Source of the DNA: Platanthera guangdongensis
Lineage: Eukaryota > Streptophyta > Magnoliopsida > Asparagales > Orchidaceae
Direction: 5' to 3'
Assembly: GCA_039583875.1 (NCBI GenBank)
Contig: CM077151.1
Span: forward strand, 23,554,208-23,618,207
DNA length: 64,000 nt
Below are positions 31,676 through 44,736 of the stretch, one piece after another. Under the pieces are notes generated by a model. That model saw only the letters and a program-made list of their open reading frames with translations, was not told the DNA's origin and searched no databases. Positions within the stretch are counted from its first letter, which is position 1, and each line of letters opens with the position of its first letter. A program made the translations under genes and the position numbers.

Positions 31676-32093
31676 AAGACCTCCATCTCGATAGAAAGTT
31701 CTTGCTGTCTGCTCTCTTCATCGCAGCCTCCGCCAGTAGAAGGTCTTCACTCGTCATATGCAGTCCTTGCTTACGCGACAAGTAGTTCTCGCTCATCCGG
31801 TTTTTCTACCCCGCACTAGGAGAGAAACAAGGTTCATTGCTCAGGGTCCTCATTCAACCCCAACTCACAAGATGTCTCCCTCACGCTCGACATCTTAGCG
31901 GTGACATAACAAATTCCCCACAGAGGCAATCACCGCATAAAGGCTACCTCACTTTTCTTAAGCCCGGCGTTGGCCTGCCACACAAAGATCTGTGAAGGGA
32001 ATATAATCGTTTCTTAACAAATTCATTAGTCCTGAGAAATATGTTGTCGCAGTCACTCTCCCTTTTCGGGATATACTACTATCATGACACTTA

Positions 32094-33319
32094 GGCTCTG
32101 TTTGGGAGAGCTATTGCGAATGCAAAAGCTCTACTCGAAATGCAAGAACTTTTTTAGACTATTTGTTTGATCAACTTTTTGAACAGAGCTTTTTATAAAA
32201 TAGCCTATTTTATGATTTTCGGTCAGCACCTCTCACCCCACGTCCGTGCATGAGATACGCAATTTTGGGCCTTCTCATCCGCATAAGTGAGAAATCCCGT
32301 GACCCATAAATCTTCTCTCTCGTGACTATTCTCTCCTCTCCTACTGGTCATTGTTGCCCTAGCGCCAGCATTGCCGTCGTCGTGTTTCTCCAGCAGCGCC
32401 TCCTTTCAACTCTCCGGTGACCCGTTCTCCTCTCTCGCGATTCTCCCTAGCTCCGCAACATTCTTCCAACAGTGCCGCCGTCATTCTTCTCCAGCAGCCC
32501 CGTTAGTGCCGTTGTTCTTCTCCACCGTTCTTCTCCATCAACTGCCAAAGCAACGACAGAGGCGCTCTAACTTTTCCAAACACAAATATCCCTCTCCCCT
32601 TTCTTCCCCAAATGACCTGGAAATGGAGGCCTATAGACCTATTTTTTCCTATTTTTCTGCATATCCAGATGAAAAAGTCAACAGGAGATTGGGTTTCTAG
32701 GGCTTGTGAAATGAATTTGCATTTTTTGTATTGTAAATTGTACTCATTTTTACAATCTGAATGCTTTATCAAGAATTGCCGTTCTTCATTTTTTTGGTCT
32801 CAGAGCCCACCACTAGGCATTGATGTAGGGTAAAGTGTCCATCTTTTGTCATGGTAAACAATTAGTGTATTTTTCTTATCGAGGCCACAAAAATGCTACA
32901 ATTTTGTTCCAGAATATAGCTATTAGAAGGGAAGCTCACACGCAGTTAGTTTGCAAATGAGAAATATATAGCAAAAGATCATACTATTACTGGAGTTTCT
33001 CTGAATGACAACATATAAACTTGTTGATGTTTTTTTATACATAATTAGATCAAGTGGGACATGTATGTGCTTGTGTACATTATTTGTCTAAAAATGTCTA
33101 TGACCAATATATATTTCAATGTTTTTGTTAAAAAAAATGACTTTCAAAAAATTGTTCTTCCAAACAGCTTAATTTAAAAAATTCTATTCGATCAGAACTT
33201 ATGCACAAACTCTCCAAACATTCTACAGTTGTTTCATTAATGATTCTCAAACAGCTCGATTTAATCAGCTCTATTCAATCAACAGTTTTTCATCAACAAC
33301 AGCTGAGCCAAAAAAAGCC
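32094..33319. mobile_element. Harbinger-like (Tourist-type) TIR element with a non-TE interior
   Basis: The left end is GGCTCTGTTTGGGAGAGC. The right end read on the other strand is GGCTTTTTTTGGCTCAGC. A 3-bp duplication TTA (32091-32093 and 33320-33322) flanks it, as expected for PIF/Harbinger. The interior from about 32330 to 32860 is CT-rich and GC-richer than the ends, and resembles a plant 5' UTR plus coding start. It encodes no transposase. It may be a captured gene fragment. Confidence 0.65.
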
Positions 33320-36300
33320 TTAGTGCCAGTTTGGGAGAGCGGTAGCGGTGGGAAAAGGAGTGGTAGCAAAAGGAGGGTAGGAAAATGAGCTATTGCAAAA
33401 GATCTATTGCAAATGGAGGGTTGTTTGGGTGAACTCCGTTTGCAGATCTTTCCAAAAAGTAGAAGCACACTATAAACTGTTTGACAAAAACGGGGGTTGT
33501 TTTTTTCTTTTGCCTCCGTTGTGGCGACTGTTTTAGGAAAACAGGTGAAATACTTTGTGTGATGCAATTTTTTAATATAATTATATAACCATAAAAAGTG
33601 CATTCATTTAGAAATAATAGTTGATAGTACATCGAAAGACAAATTTCAATAATTTTAAAACATGCAAACTATGTATTAGCTTGGTACAATTGTTATGTAA
33701 TTTATAAGTAAAAATTATATCAATTTTTAGTATATAATTTAATTTAATATTTAATATAAATTAGTTATATATTATGTATTTCATTTATAAATCGTTTCAT
33801 TTTATATTATTGTACGAATTTAAGTTTTATTTATTTTTGTAGGAATAATGTTGCGGCCACGCTCCTAAAATTGGAGAATGATATATTTTGCTGGAGTTGC
33901 AGCGTTAGTCGCATCCGTTCAAACTGCACACGTCCAAATAATTTATGTCGCCGCCACGTGCCCGCCCATGCTGCTGCCCGCCCATGTTGCTGCCCGCATT
34001 CAAGTTGTGACTCGGCCACATTTATGGTGCAGCTCTCGCCATCCATGCATGGATTTATTTTGAAGTTTAAAGTCGCAACCTCGTCCACTCCATGCAACCT
34101 CGCCAAATTATTTCCCATGCAAATCCCATCCACTAGTTCATCATCCACGTTAACCCTTCATGTTGTTGCCTGCCACCATGCAAAATGATTTAATATTGTC
34201 ACCACATCATTAAATATTCCGCCTATTCCTATTTTGTGGTGCAGTTCTCCTCATTCCATGCATGCCAGCCACCTATTCTCTTCCATCTCCATATTAAATC
34301 CCATGCAAATCAATGCATCATGCCGCCACCTCTTCTCATATTCCCATTTAATATTGGTTGCTAGCTATAACTCTCCCCTCTCTACATTCATTTCCCCACG
34401 CCACCTCCATAATTTTATTTGGCTGAATCCTAAACAACGCCGCCACTTTTCCATGAAAGCTATTCCATGTGAGACTCTTCATATGCTTCTCATTTATGCA
34501 TGGCCAAAAACCATCAGCTCCCCTATTTTATTTGACCGAGACCCTTCCTCGAAATGCCGCATCTCATCAGCCACCTCTCCATTCTCTCATTCAAGATGTT
34601 GTCACCTCTTGAAATCCCTTTTGAAATTAATCTCAGTTAATATTGGCTGCCTATATTCCTCATTATTAAATGTTGCCAACTTTCATCTCCCCCTAAAAAC
34701 CGTGAGCCATACATCCCCCTCCGGTCGGGCCTCACTTCAGTCCGACTGAATCGGACTGAAAATAGGCTCCCCCGAAAATACCCTCCCGCTTCTTCTTCGC
34801 CGCTTATTGCCTCGCAAAATCCCTCTCTTTCTCTCCCGCAGCCTCTCCCCCTCTGAGATTTCCGCGGAACAGCACCGGCCGCTAGGGCTCACCGTGGCCA
34901 TTTCGATCGTCATGCCTATCCTTCTCCTCCGCCAGAGTTTTGCCGGTCCAGACGAGAGCGATCTTTTCTCCTTTCTCCACTCCGTGCCCGTCCGTGCCCA
35001 TTTCGATCGTCATGCTCACCTCTACAACGATGAAGAGCGGAGCAGTCTAGTCGCGGCAGTTTCTCGGCGTCTCCCAGTCATTATCCGGCGCTCCAGTTTA
35101 TTTTTCTCCTCATCGTCTCGTCGCATGCAGTTTCTCGACTGTTTCTCCAGAACTCCAGCCTAACCATCTCCTGATCCACGCTTCCAGCGGCGTTCTTCCC
35201 CGTTCCCGTTCGCCAGTTCCGCCGAGCGCCTCTTCAACCCCGTCCGACTAGCAGGCAAAAACCAGCGGCCATTTTTCACTAGAGAAGAGAGTTGCAGCGG
35301 GCGATTTCTCTGCTCTGAATCGTAGATTCCGGCCTTCTTCCTCTTCATGCATTGGATCAAGGCGTCGACCTTCATTTTCTGGGTGTTTTGGAGGAATCGT
35401 CCCTAGTTACTGACCGCTTGGTTCATGGAGAAAGTTACAACTCCGGTCCCCATTTTATTTTACCACAGTTTTTCGAATAGGAAAAGATTGGAAGATCTCA
35501 TTTGTTGATTGCAGGTTCTCACTTTTTTTTTATTTCCTCTCCATTGACTGTTTGGAAAGCTGTTTGCACTTCAGGTTTTGGAGAACCGAGCCTTGCATAC
35601 AATTGGTAATCTCAACTTTTTTGTGGCTGTATGAGTTTAAGGTGAGGGTTTCATCTCGTTCTTTTGATATTGGTTTAATCACATCAAGAGGTAATCTAAT
35701 TGTGTATTAATTTCTTTGAAAGTCATGGAATATTATAAAATGCTCATGTTTACAATAAAATTCACGGTCCTCTAAGATGATTTGGTATATATTATTGAGA
35801 GAGCACTAGATGATAAATCCGGCTATTGGTGTTCTACATAGATTTTTGCAATGCTTGCATACATGACACGATCTTATGTATAAATGATTTTGATGTATTA
35901 TTATGATGTCGATTAATTAAAGTGATAATTTACTTGGCTTGTTATATTCCTTTATTAAATTATTTTCTAGGATATTTTCTAGAATTTGGATTGAATTGCT
36001 AATATAATTTTGAACTTTGGACCATGTGTAAATAAGGCTTCTAATGGGCAAAACGCCTTGAGAAGATCTCATTTGTTGATTGAATTACTAGCTTGATCGA
36101 TATTCAATCATCCTTTTTAGATTAGTGTAATGTTGTTGTTTTAATTTTTTAAACATCATAGTTATTGCTTTTTTAACATGTTCAGTTGATCGATATTCAA
36201 TCTTTTTTCTTAAGGCTTTGTTCATTTTGATGGAACTGGGGATTTAAAATTAGAAGTCGAGATCTATTTTCATTGGAATTGGACCTTAATTTCAATTTTG

Positions 36301-36617
36301 AATTCCCAATTTTGTTCAACCAACCGGACCGTAAAAGCTTGTCATTTACTGTTATCTAAGCCTTTTTTGTTCGCATTTCGAAGGAAATAACGATCTTGGC
36401 TAAGTCAATGTTTATAGTGATCTTGTGGTAGGTTATTGAGTGCTTATTTTATAATTTGATGCTCAAGTAGGTAGATATAATTGTAGTTTCCTTCTTATAT
36501 AATTTCTTGTCATGAATACTTCAAAGTTTGAAAAGGTAAACATTTGTGTGTACAATAATTTCTTCAAAATTTGTTTACCAAAATTCTTTATTATACTGAT
36601 TCTAGAACACGAGATGA
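33320..36617. other. Long intronic stretch, mostly unclassified
   Basis: A second MITE-like end (GTGCCAGTTTGGGAGAGCGG) starts at about 33323. 33550-33830 is AT-rich. 33840-34760 contains many CCATGCA-type motifs without a fixed period. 34760-35400 is CT/GC-rich and has a 118-codon plus-strand frame (34807-35163, MPRKIPLFLSRSLSPSEISA) that I do not recognise; it looks like UTR-type or captured sequence. The rest is AT-rich. Confidence 0.4.
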
Positions 36618-37000
36618 ATTACTATGGTGCACCGTGCACACCATCGGTCTCGTGGCGGCGACGTTAGCATGTCAAAGGTGGCGGTATCGTTCACTCATAT
36701 AATTAAGAGCGGGGAGCCGACTTTCAAGATGAAATGTAGGTACAAACTTAAAAACAACTAGTGTTTAGCAATCCATGTGAAAGATTTTAAGGCTGTTAAT
36801 AGTCTCATCTGATCACAATTTTCAATCTTATTCGAATATGCATTTACCACCCATTTCAGCATATAGGTACATCAAATATATTCCCAAAAAATTGTTTCTG
36901 GAAGCTTAGAGTGAAATTTTTTGTATTGCTAAAATTTAGTTAAAACTGTAGGTACATGCAATGATATTTCACCGTGCACACCATGTAGTAAAATCTGATG
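36618..37000. mobile_element. Possible MITE with imperfect inverted ends
   Basis: The left end TTACTATGGTGCACCGTGCA and the right end read in reverse TTACTACATGGTGTGCACGG form imperfect inverted repeats about 380 bp apart. No clear target duplication was found and the family is unknown. Confidence 0.35.
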
Positions 37001-37196
37001 ATAATGGTTAGATGGAATAGGAATTGATCTTGTTTTCTTTTAGTGTACTTAATGTATTATTGATAGTTGTGTCAATTTAATGTGTCTCATTAACACGTGT
37101 TGTCTTCTCAACTGTCTTTGACAATCTACTATCCACCAAACCCTTACTTTTCTTGTTGATTCCATTCCAATCTCTTCCTCTGCGAACTAGAGAAAG

Positions 37197-37868
37197 ATGA
37201 CATCTCTGGAATTAGATCTTGAAACTATTGCTGATTCTATTCCTCAGCCTATTTCGGTCAAAACTATTGCTCATTCTTTGTTTCAAAGAGTCCGCACCAT
37301 CACAACACACCCCTGTACTTGGCGCTCTTGGACTGCAATCAATAGATACCCTTGTCCCGACTCCAACCACCTAACCATTAGGATCACCATTCATATTGTC
37401 ATTGAGCACGACAAGGGCTTGTCACTCGATAATCCTTCCTGCAACTCCTTCGCAGGCGACGAACGAGATCGCAGTCCTCTCACTGGAGGCTTCCCTCTCT
37501 GCTTGACTCCCAATGATCCTTTGCTCGCTCTTCTCACTTGGCGAGGACTTCCGCACTTCACATTTGCAACCCTAACACAGCGACAGCGAGGAGGCACGCG
37601 ACCGGACTGCGACGGCGACGAGGCACGCGACTTCTGGAGCGACGACTTCCGGCGCTTGCTTCTTCTACCTTCCACATCGCCTGTGAATATAATAAATCTC
37701 CCCTCCAGCACTCCTTCACCTGATTTACTGCAGCAGCCCCTCATCCAGCTCTCTTACCACAATCCACCATCTCACTACGACCTCTACATCACCTCCGCAG
37801 CCCACGACCACCGGATCTCCTCTCTCCATCTCCTACAGACCTCTTTACTAGCGGATTTTATTGTTTGA
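37197..37868 (+). other. 223-codon open frame, unrecognised
   Basis: Begins MTSLELDLETIADSIPQPIS and ends LLQTSLLADFIV. It has no domain I recognise, no hydrophobic segment and a shifting composition (Pro/Ser/Leu-rich C-terminal half). DNA downstream (38060-38215, ending CCTAGCCTACTCTACATC) resembles the 3' end of the solo-LTR family. The frame may therefore be LTR sequence of an old relative rather than a gene. Confidence 0.25.
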
Positions 37869-38215
37869 TATCCTGTTTTTCTTTGTTATTGTACCGACTA
37901 GATAATTTATATTTCTTATGAATGGGTGCCTATGTTAGTGTGATTTGTTTTCTAACTAATCATGATTTATTTGCTCACTCGTTTAACCCATAATTCTCCA
38001 ATTGCAGCATAACCAAACTTGTCTGATTGTTTGAATTATTTGTCTTTCTTGTTTGTGATAACTGTGTGGGATTTATGCTTTATTATTAATTGCAATTTAT
38101 TGTTGGATCACTGTCCAAATGCATACATCACTTTAGGTTAGGCACAGAATTATTTTACCATAACTACACCTAGGGTTGCATATTATGATTCACACTCACC
38201 TAGCGGTCCTAGCCT

Positions 38216-39940
38216 ACTCTACATCGCTTACTAGTAGAATCTTATTCTTTCAGTTTAATCAATGTTCTGATACTTATCAGTGACCCACATATGCTTAATT
38301 TGATTAAGTAAATCAGATGTGATTGTTATTATGGATGAAAGTGTGCCTTTGTTACCTTCAAACACGTTGGTTAATGCATGCACCACTACATTCACCCATC
38401 AATTTTCATTTTGTTTAATTTGTTTTGATTTTTATCCTTCTTGGTAGTCGTGAACTTGTGATGGTAACCTTTTTCATTTTGTTTAATTTGTTTTGATTTT
38501 TATCCTTCTTTTATAGTCAATTTTTTGTTTCATGGGTGTTCTCTGCAAATCATGTTTTGTGTAATCAAAATTTGATTTTATGTTGAGACTTGAGATGTTC
38601 GATGGAGCAGTTGGGGGTGAGAGGGAAGTGCTAGAAGGGCTATTTTGGCTAGCGATTTCACGAACAAGAGACTACATTGAGGTTTCAAGACCTGGATGGG
38701 GGTGGGAGGAGGTGTGGCTATTTGCAGGCTGAATGACAGGGGTTTCCACCTAGGCTGCAGAAGCATGAAATTAGTGATGACTTCCCTGTATAGAATGTTC
38801 TGCAAGGAATGTAACAAATGCCACCTTTTTCTGTATTGGAGATTAACAAGGATGAAGGCGGAGTTGGCTATGCAATATCCAAAATTTCAGCGACCTATCC
38901 GGTTGACGTCGACGACGACTTTCCTATTCCGTCAATCGGCAATTGGTTACCGCCTCTCCTATCTCTCCCGCTCCGACTTCCTATCTCCAAATACTAACTA
39001 TTTTGAACTTCTTGTAGCCAAAATTGGTTCAGTTGTTAAGTGTAAGTGTTTCTTTGGAATCCTTTGTTTCTCAAAAATCTTGCTTTGATGCGGGCGCAGT
39101 TCGCTTGCAAGCGGGCGAAGCTTGCCCGAGAGCATCAAGTGCGGGCGCAACCCACTTTGATACGTGCAAAATGGTTTACATCAAAGCATCTTAGGCAACT
39201 AGACTATATCAGTATTTGTATTTGCATGGAGAGGAACAAGGAGCAGTGGCATATGGGGCTTTTGCTCTTCAAACCCGAGGAACTGCGACCATGCTCGAAT
39301 GTTTGTTTCTCGTGTTATCAAATAAATTTGCGCTCTTTGATATATGTGGATATTTAATTCGTTGTTGGTGAGAGCAGCTATGATTCCTCGCAATTACATT
39401 CTTGATCAAACGAATGTTTACAAGTGTGCACGAATTCGTAAATTAAAGTCATTCGTGAAATATCTCAATGTGGTTCTGCAATAAGATATTAGTATATTAT
39501 GCTTGCAATTTTTAATACTGAAATTCATCTTATGGTTTAGTTATTTGATTGAAATTGAAAATACATGTTTGAATTGAAATGTGATAAGCTAGCTAAATTC
39601 CTTCACTTGGATGGATGGTATTGAAATCATTATGAGACGACTGAGAGCGACGAGGAAGATCGCAATGGTGAACTAATCCGCCCCCTGGCTCACACTTTTT
39701 CCTCTACGACGTCAACGGTTTCTCTGCTCACAGTTATAAGGTACAAAGATTTCTTTTTTCCTTCTTCTTCCTCTGCTTGTTTGGATTGCCATAAACTAGT
39801 CTCCGACTATAATGTTTTTGGAGGTCAGTAGAATTGCTTCTAATCTTGTTATCATTCATCCATTTTGTTTTATTACCTTAAAAGATTTGCTATTTATCTC
39901 TAATTGATTCTTCGTCTTCTAACAAAGCACTACTTTGAAG
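38216..39940. other. Intronic stretch with weak open frames
   Basis: A 130-codon frame (38696-39088) and a 103-codon frame (39046-39357) show no family resemblance. GC-richer DNA near 39655-39745 precedes a possible donor (AAGGTACAAAG) and may be an upstream exon or leader of the small gene at 39941. Confidence 0.3.
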
Positions 39941-40083
39941 ATGGTTTCAGACAAAGAATGGTGGGAAGCCACCGACAAGAAGTTCCAGGCCTGGCCTCGC
40001 ACCGCCGCACCGCCGGACCGCCGGTGGTGATGAATCCGATCAGCCGCCAGAACTTTATTGTCAAGTCGCCTGAGTCTTCTTAA
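39941..40083 (+). pseudogene. Small conserved-looking plant gene broken by an 8-bp duplication
   Basis: The ATG at 39941 starts MVSDKEWWEATDKKFQAWPR. The frame is then wrecked by an exact tandem duplication of GCACCGCC (39999-40006 and 40007-40014). Without the extra unit the frame would run to TAA at 40081, 44 codons in all. The part after the break encodes VVMNPISRQNFIVKSPESS, and the WPRTA...MNPISRQNFIVK pattern resembles a small plant protein family that I cannot name. The gene lies on the strand opposite ATXR2, inside its giant intron, and may be a transposon-carried or retroposed copy. A sequencing error could also explain the duplication. Confidence 0.5.
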
Positions 40084-41716
40084 AGAACCGAACCTGCTTC
40101 ATTTAATTATAGTTTTTTGTAAGCATACTTTTTTGTGTGAAATGTTTTTCACCACTTCATTTTTGTACTTCTGATGTTGTTTTGCCATGAAAGTAATGTC
40201 AAGGGCTTGATTCGATCGATCAAATGCCTTGAAGAACGCATATCAAGTGTAAAATAATCATCGAACTCGCTGTTTTTGAAGGAATGATTGAGTTTGGTTT
40301 ATTTGTTGTGTGTTGTGTCAACTATCAATTTGTCTCCTTGAGCTGTGTTGAAGCTTTCGTCATGCTATGATGCGCACGGAAATTGTTTAGTCTCGCGTTG
40401 TGGATGCGAATTATATGTTGGAGCTCGCCCATGAGATTCAAATTTTAGGACTGCATGAGTTTGATGACTAGATTAGTGATGCATCCTTAGTTATTATTTT
40501 TGTAGTTTTAGGTTCATTCATTTTCATAATTATTTGAGCTTCATCAAACTGATCGGAAATGTGATTTTATGGCCATTTTGAGCTTCATCAAACTAACCTT
40601 AATTTCATAATTATTTCAGACATCGGGCTTTGTTAAAATCCGATCAGACATTTATGTTTTTTTTTTGAATTTTGCTAGCGGTAAAAAACAGATCAGATGG
40701 ACAAAATCTCACTCACACGATTCTCACATACCTAAAAATCTATCCCTTAGCCTATGCACCTTTACCACACAATCTTTTTGTGTACAAAAGACGGGCCAAA
40801 ACCGAGCCTGCCAGACCCAGGCTTTATGAACCAGGGCTAGGCCTGACTTTTGCATGGCCCAGACCCTCCTTCAAAGGGAGGACCTAATAGAGGCTTGATT
40901 GCTTGAATATTAGGCACTACCAGTCATGAATCTCTCATTATTATAATAATCCTAGATCAAATTTGATTACTAATTTAGGCTTAAAATAAATTTAAATATC
41001 CGAAGTTTTTTTGTTTTAAATTTTGTATTGATTTGAGGGAAAAATTATGGTCATAGTCATACAACAATTTTCTTTTTGTTGTGAGCCGCAAATAGTAATC
41101 AAATATCACTATTAACACATGATAATTTTTCATATTTTATCACTCCAGTTGATTAAGTTTCATGGTGTATTAATTCATAGTGTTATAGCTATTTAGGATG
41201 ATATTTATTTCATTTTTATGGGGTTGAGTTGAGTTCTAACTCTATGGCCTATTCTCTTGATCCATGGATGCTTTGATTATTGCTCCATTTGGCATGAGAG
41301 CAGCGGTTGTGATCGCATTTGTTATGAATTGTATGTAATAACGCGAAGGTCAAACCTCGCCTAAGGATCTCGATTTACTTTTTTGTTCAAAATTATTAGG
41401 CTCTGTTTGGCATGGTGGCGGCGGTCGTAAACGCATGGGTTAAGCCGTCATTCGTTACGGATCTCATCTAACAAACATCATTTGCTTGAACATAAAAAAT
41501 GAATGAAGTTCATTAAGTGGATGCTAACGAATGACAATTTCTCCTTGGTTACATCTCCGTTTGGCACAGTGGCGACGGTGTTGAAAGAGGTGGTTTTGAA
41601 TTATAGTTCGTGAATGCTTGAACTAGTTTTGAATATAAAAGTGGATGAAACTTTCTTGTCTCCTCCACCTATAATCAATTGGTTTAAGAATGGATACACG
41701 CATACACATTCTAATA
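40084..41716. other. Intronic stretch with three MITE-like ends
   Basis: Mostly AT-rich. Near 41287, 41399 and 41559 three similar starts occur (CATTTGGCATGAGAGCAGCG, CTGTTTGGCATGGTGGCGGC, CCGTTTGGCACAGTGGCGAC), about 112 and 160 bp apart, like repeated MITE termini. No gene was seen. Confidence 0.4.
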
Positions 41717-43015
41717 TGATATCAAAATGGGATAAGCTAAACAACACACTTAGACGTCACCAAAATTATTTTAAAAAAATCACGTTTTAGAGACCAAATA
41801 CCTTTCACATAAGGGGTATAAAATTGTCAATATGGGCGTTGAAAGTGGGTCCACCGACCATAGAAAGGTCAAGGCCGATCATATAAAGGTCGACTTGTGC
41901 CCACAGCCCGACTGCAGTCGGTGCACCCAAATCCGCTCTTCGCCCCGCCCCCCTTTCCTTCTCCTCCCCTCTTTTTCTTTCTCTTCCCTCCCCCCTCCCC
42001 CCTTTTTCCCCCCTCATACTAGAGTAGAACCCGGCGCCCCCCCCCCCCCCCCTTGAATGCTCTCAATTCCAACTTTTCTCCTACCCTTTCACTTTTATCC
42101 TACTTGCCTATATAAGGTCAGTGGGTCCATGGTTGGAGACTACTGATACTTTTGAAGAGTTTAGGAGTGTTCTGTTACTGATTTTTTGTTATTGCTCTGC
42201 TTCTACATATTACTTGTAATTTTTTTCTTTTTGCACTTGTAATCCTTTTGCAATAACAATAAAATAGTTGTTCTTTTTTTCATTATCTAGTTCTTTACAA
42301 GCAATCTTTTTTACTTAGCAATGAATTCATCTACCACGATGAGTAACTAATTTTTCATTAGTACTCGATCGAGACGATCCGATAATGAGATAATCATGTT
42401 TTAATCGTTATTTTATTTTTCTCTTTGGTGGAATATTTTAGAATTGCCCTTGATTTTTATTGAATGAGATCATATCCTTGATATATGATTTTCATTTATG
42501 TTTTGTACTTTAGTTTGTTGAGAGGCTCTCGTACGAATTGATCGTTTAAGGGTAAGGAAAATTTGTACGCAACTTTTGAGAAAGGACGGCGTAATTCTTC
42601 CGATTTGCATGGTTCATAATAGAAAGCAAGTTTTAGGTGTTCGATTTGAAAACGATAGTTCAACCGATTAACTTAAACTCAGTTGGGTAATCCTCGAGAG
42701 AGGAGCACTTATACTTCGGGAACCCTACGGTCAAAATAATTTAATAAAGAGAATTAGAATTTTTACTTTTTATTGGTTATTTTCACACAGAGGTGAGTCG
42801 AGATCGAGTGCTAGTTTCTCTAAAATAGTTCAAATCAACTTTTTTATTTGTAATCTATTCTTTAACGCGCAAAACCAACTCAAATTCTGATTGATAAGAT
42901 AATGGCGATTTTCTCAAATCGACGCTCCCGAATTTAAATCGATAAGGTACGATTGTCTTTGTCGAATATAGAATCGGTGAACATCCTTTTTGTTAAATCT
43001 AAAAATTTGCTATCA
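41717..43015 (+). repeat. Athila 5' LTR (1299 bp)
   Basis: The right end, CTATCA, is fixed by the PBS 5 bp downstream. The left end at TGATATC was chosen because TGATA...TATCA makes the expected inverted termini. There is no second LTR to confirm it. It contains a C16 run (42037-42052) and a TATA box (CTATATAAGG, 42109-42118). Confidence 0.65.
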
Positions 43016-43020
43016 AATTT

Positions 43021-43039
43021 TTGGCGTCGTTGCCTGGGA
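43021..43039 (+). promoter_or_regulatory. Athila primer-binding site
   Basis: TTGGCGTCGTTGCCTGGGA matches the Athila-type PBS TGGCGCCGTTGCCGGGGA (tRNA-Asp 3' end) with two changes. Confidence 0.85.
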
Positions 43040-43379
43040 CTTGCGTCAATATTTTGAAACAAGGAATAACTATTAATTTTATCTTTTTTTCCTTTTATTT
43101 TTTCGTTTCCCGAAAAATCTTAAAGGTGCAATTATATTCCCAGAAAGGGTCGTTTGAGATTTCACCCGATCATACCGCGGGAAGACCACGGGTTAATAAT
43201 TTTTATTATCGTGGAAGACCCTATCATACCTCACAGGGTAGATTTCGGGAAGTTCAGGACTAACTTAAATCGCCTGAAAAAAATCCGTTAATAATTTTAG
43301 CTTTCCTTCTCATTATCGTCTCATTTCTTCTTCTTTTTTTCTCTTTTTCTCTTCTAGTGCATGACCTGATCAAATTCTT

Positions 43380-44735
43380 TGAATAATCGCAATATTGAAT
43401 TTGATTCAGAGGTCGAGCGCACCATTTGGCAACGCCTATGAACTCGTGATCAGGATTTAACTTTAGATCTCGAAGAGTCGATTGGAGACACTACACCAAA
43501 AATTATGGGTGAACCCAATCCCAGTATGAATGAGGCCTAGCAATAGACTATGTCGTGTTATGTGCGGCCGAACTTGGAAGGGACACAATCTAGTATTGTT
43601 CGTCCTACGATGACAAACAATAATTTTGAGATCAAATCTAGCATCATCCAAATGGTGCAACAATCGGTAACCTTTGATGGTCTGTCAGACGAAGATACAA
43701 ATTCCCATATTGCTAAATTTTTTTGAAATCTGCAACACATTTAAAATCAATGGCGTTGTTGATGACGTCATTCGATTATGTTTATTTCATTTTTCCTTGC
43801 GGTCAAAGGCCACTCCTAGAGGATCCATCACTATGTGGGCCGAAATGGCGAAAAAATTCTTAACTAAATACTTTCCTCCGGCAAAGACGGCTAAATTGCG
43901 CACTCATATCGCTTTGTTTATGCAAATCGGCTCGGAGACTCTCTACGATACATGAGAGCGCTTCAAGGAGCTTTTGTGTAGATGTCCTCATCATGCACTT
44001 CCTACTCGACAACAAGTACAAATTTTCTATAATGGTTTAAATTTCCAAACAAGACAAATAATTGATGCAGCCGTCGGGAGTACTCTTAATAATAAACCCT
44101 GGAGGCCGCTCAAGAGTTTTTCGAGAAAATGGCCATGAACGGTTACCAGTGAAATGTGCTCCGGTCGCGTCCTAATAAACCAGCCGGTCTTTTCGAAGTT
44201 GATGTGACGGCAGGTTTGGCCATGCAAATTGAGCGTTTAAGTAAGCACGTGACGGAGATGTATGCTTCCTTTGTCACTCCTTCGTTGAATTATAATAATA
44301 ATGTAAAAGAAAAGCAGATTGATTTCATGGGGAATCCGCCTTGGCATTTCTATAACCCGCCCAACGTTCCGTACAATAACGATTACACCTCGGGTTATAG
44401 GAACCACCCGAATTTCTCACGGAGCCACCAAAGTAATGCCCAACATCCTCCAATTATTAATCCACCAGGATTTCCACTAGCACCACAGCTCCTAAATCCC
44501 TCTTCAATTGAAGAGGCACTTTCAATATATGTTGCATCTAATGAGTCAAATATCCGGAATCTCACCGGATGAATTAAAACTTTGGAAAATCAAATTGGGC
44601 AACTTGTCAAAACGTTCTCCGAGCATCAGCATGGAGCCTTACCAGGGAATACCAAACCGAAACCGAGAAAAAGCGTGAGCGCCATCACCCTCCGCAGCGG
44701 AAAGAAGGTAAATATTTCAAATAAGATCGAGCCGA
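43380..44735 (+). pseudogene. Athila gag, copy A
   Basis: Reads VTFDGLSDEDTNSHIAKFF, then after a frame change EICNTFKINGVVDDVIRLCL and AKKFLTKYFPPAKTAKLRTH, the Athila capsid signature. After a stop come RCPHHALPTRQQVQIFYNGL and SIEEALSIYVASNES. Several stops break it. It ends at about 44731 in a join that removes the protease region: the sequence passes from AAATAAGATCGAGCC to TCTTATAAAGAACCACC, which lie about 1.2 kb apart in copy B. Confidence 0.78.
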
Positions 44736-44736
44736 C

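Larger units (their letters stand above)
29339..31825. repeat. Tandem duplication, copy 2 (interrupted by a solo LTR)
   Basis: It matches 28241-29330 outside the insertion at 29665-31071. It includes a second copy of the chromovirus LTR at 31337-31675, followed by the same AAGACCTCCATCTCGATAG flank. Confidence 0.82.
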
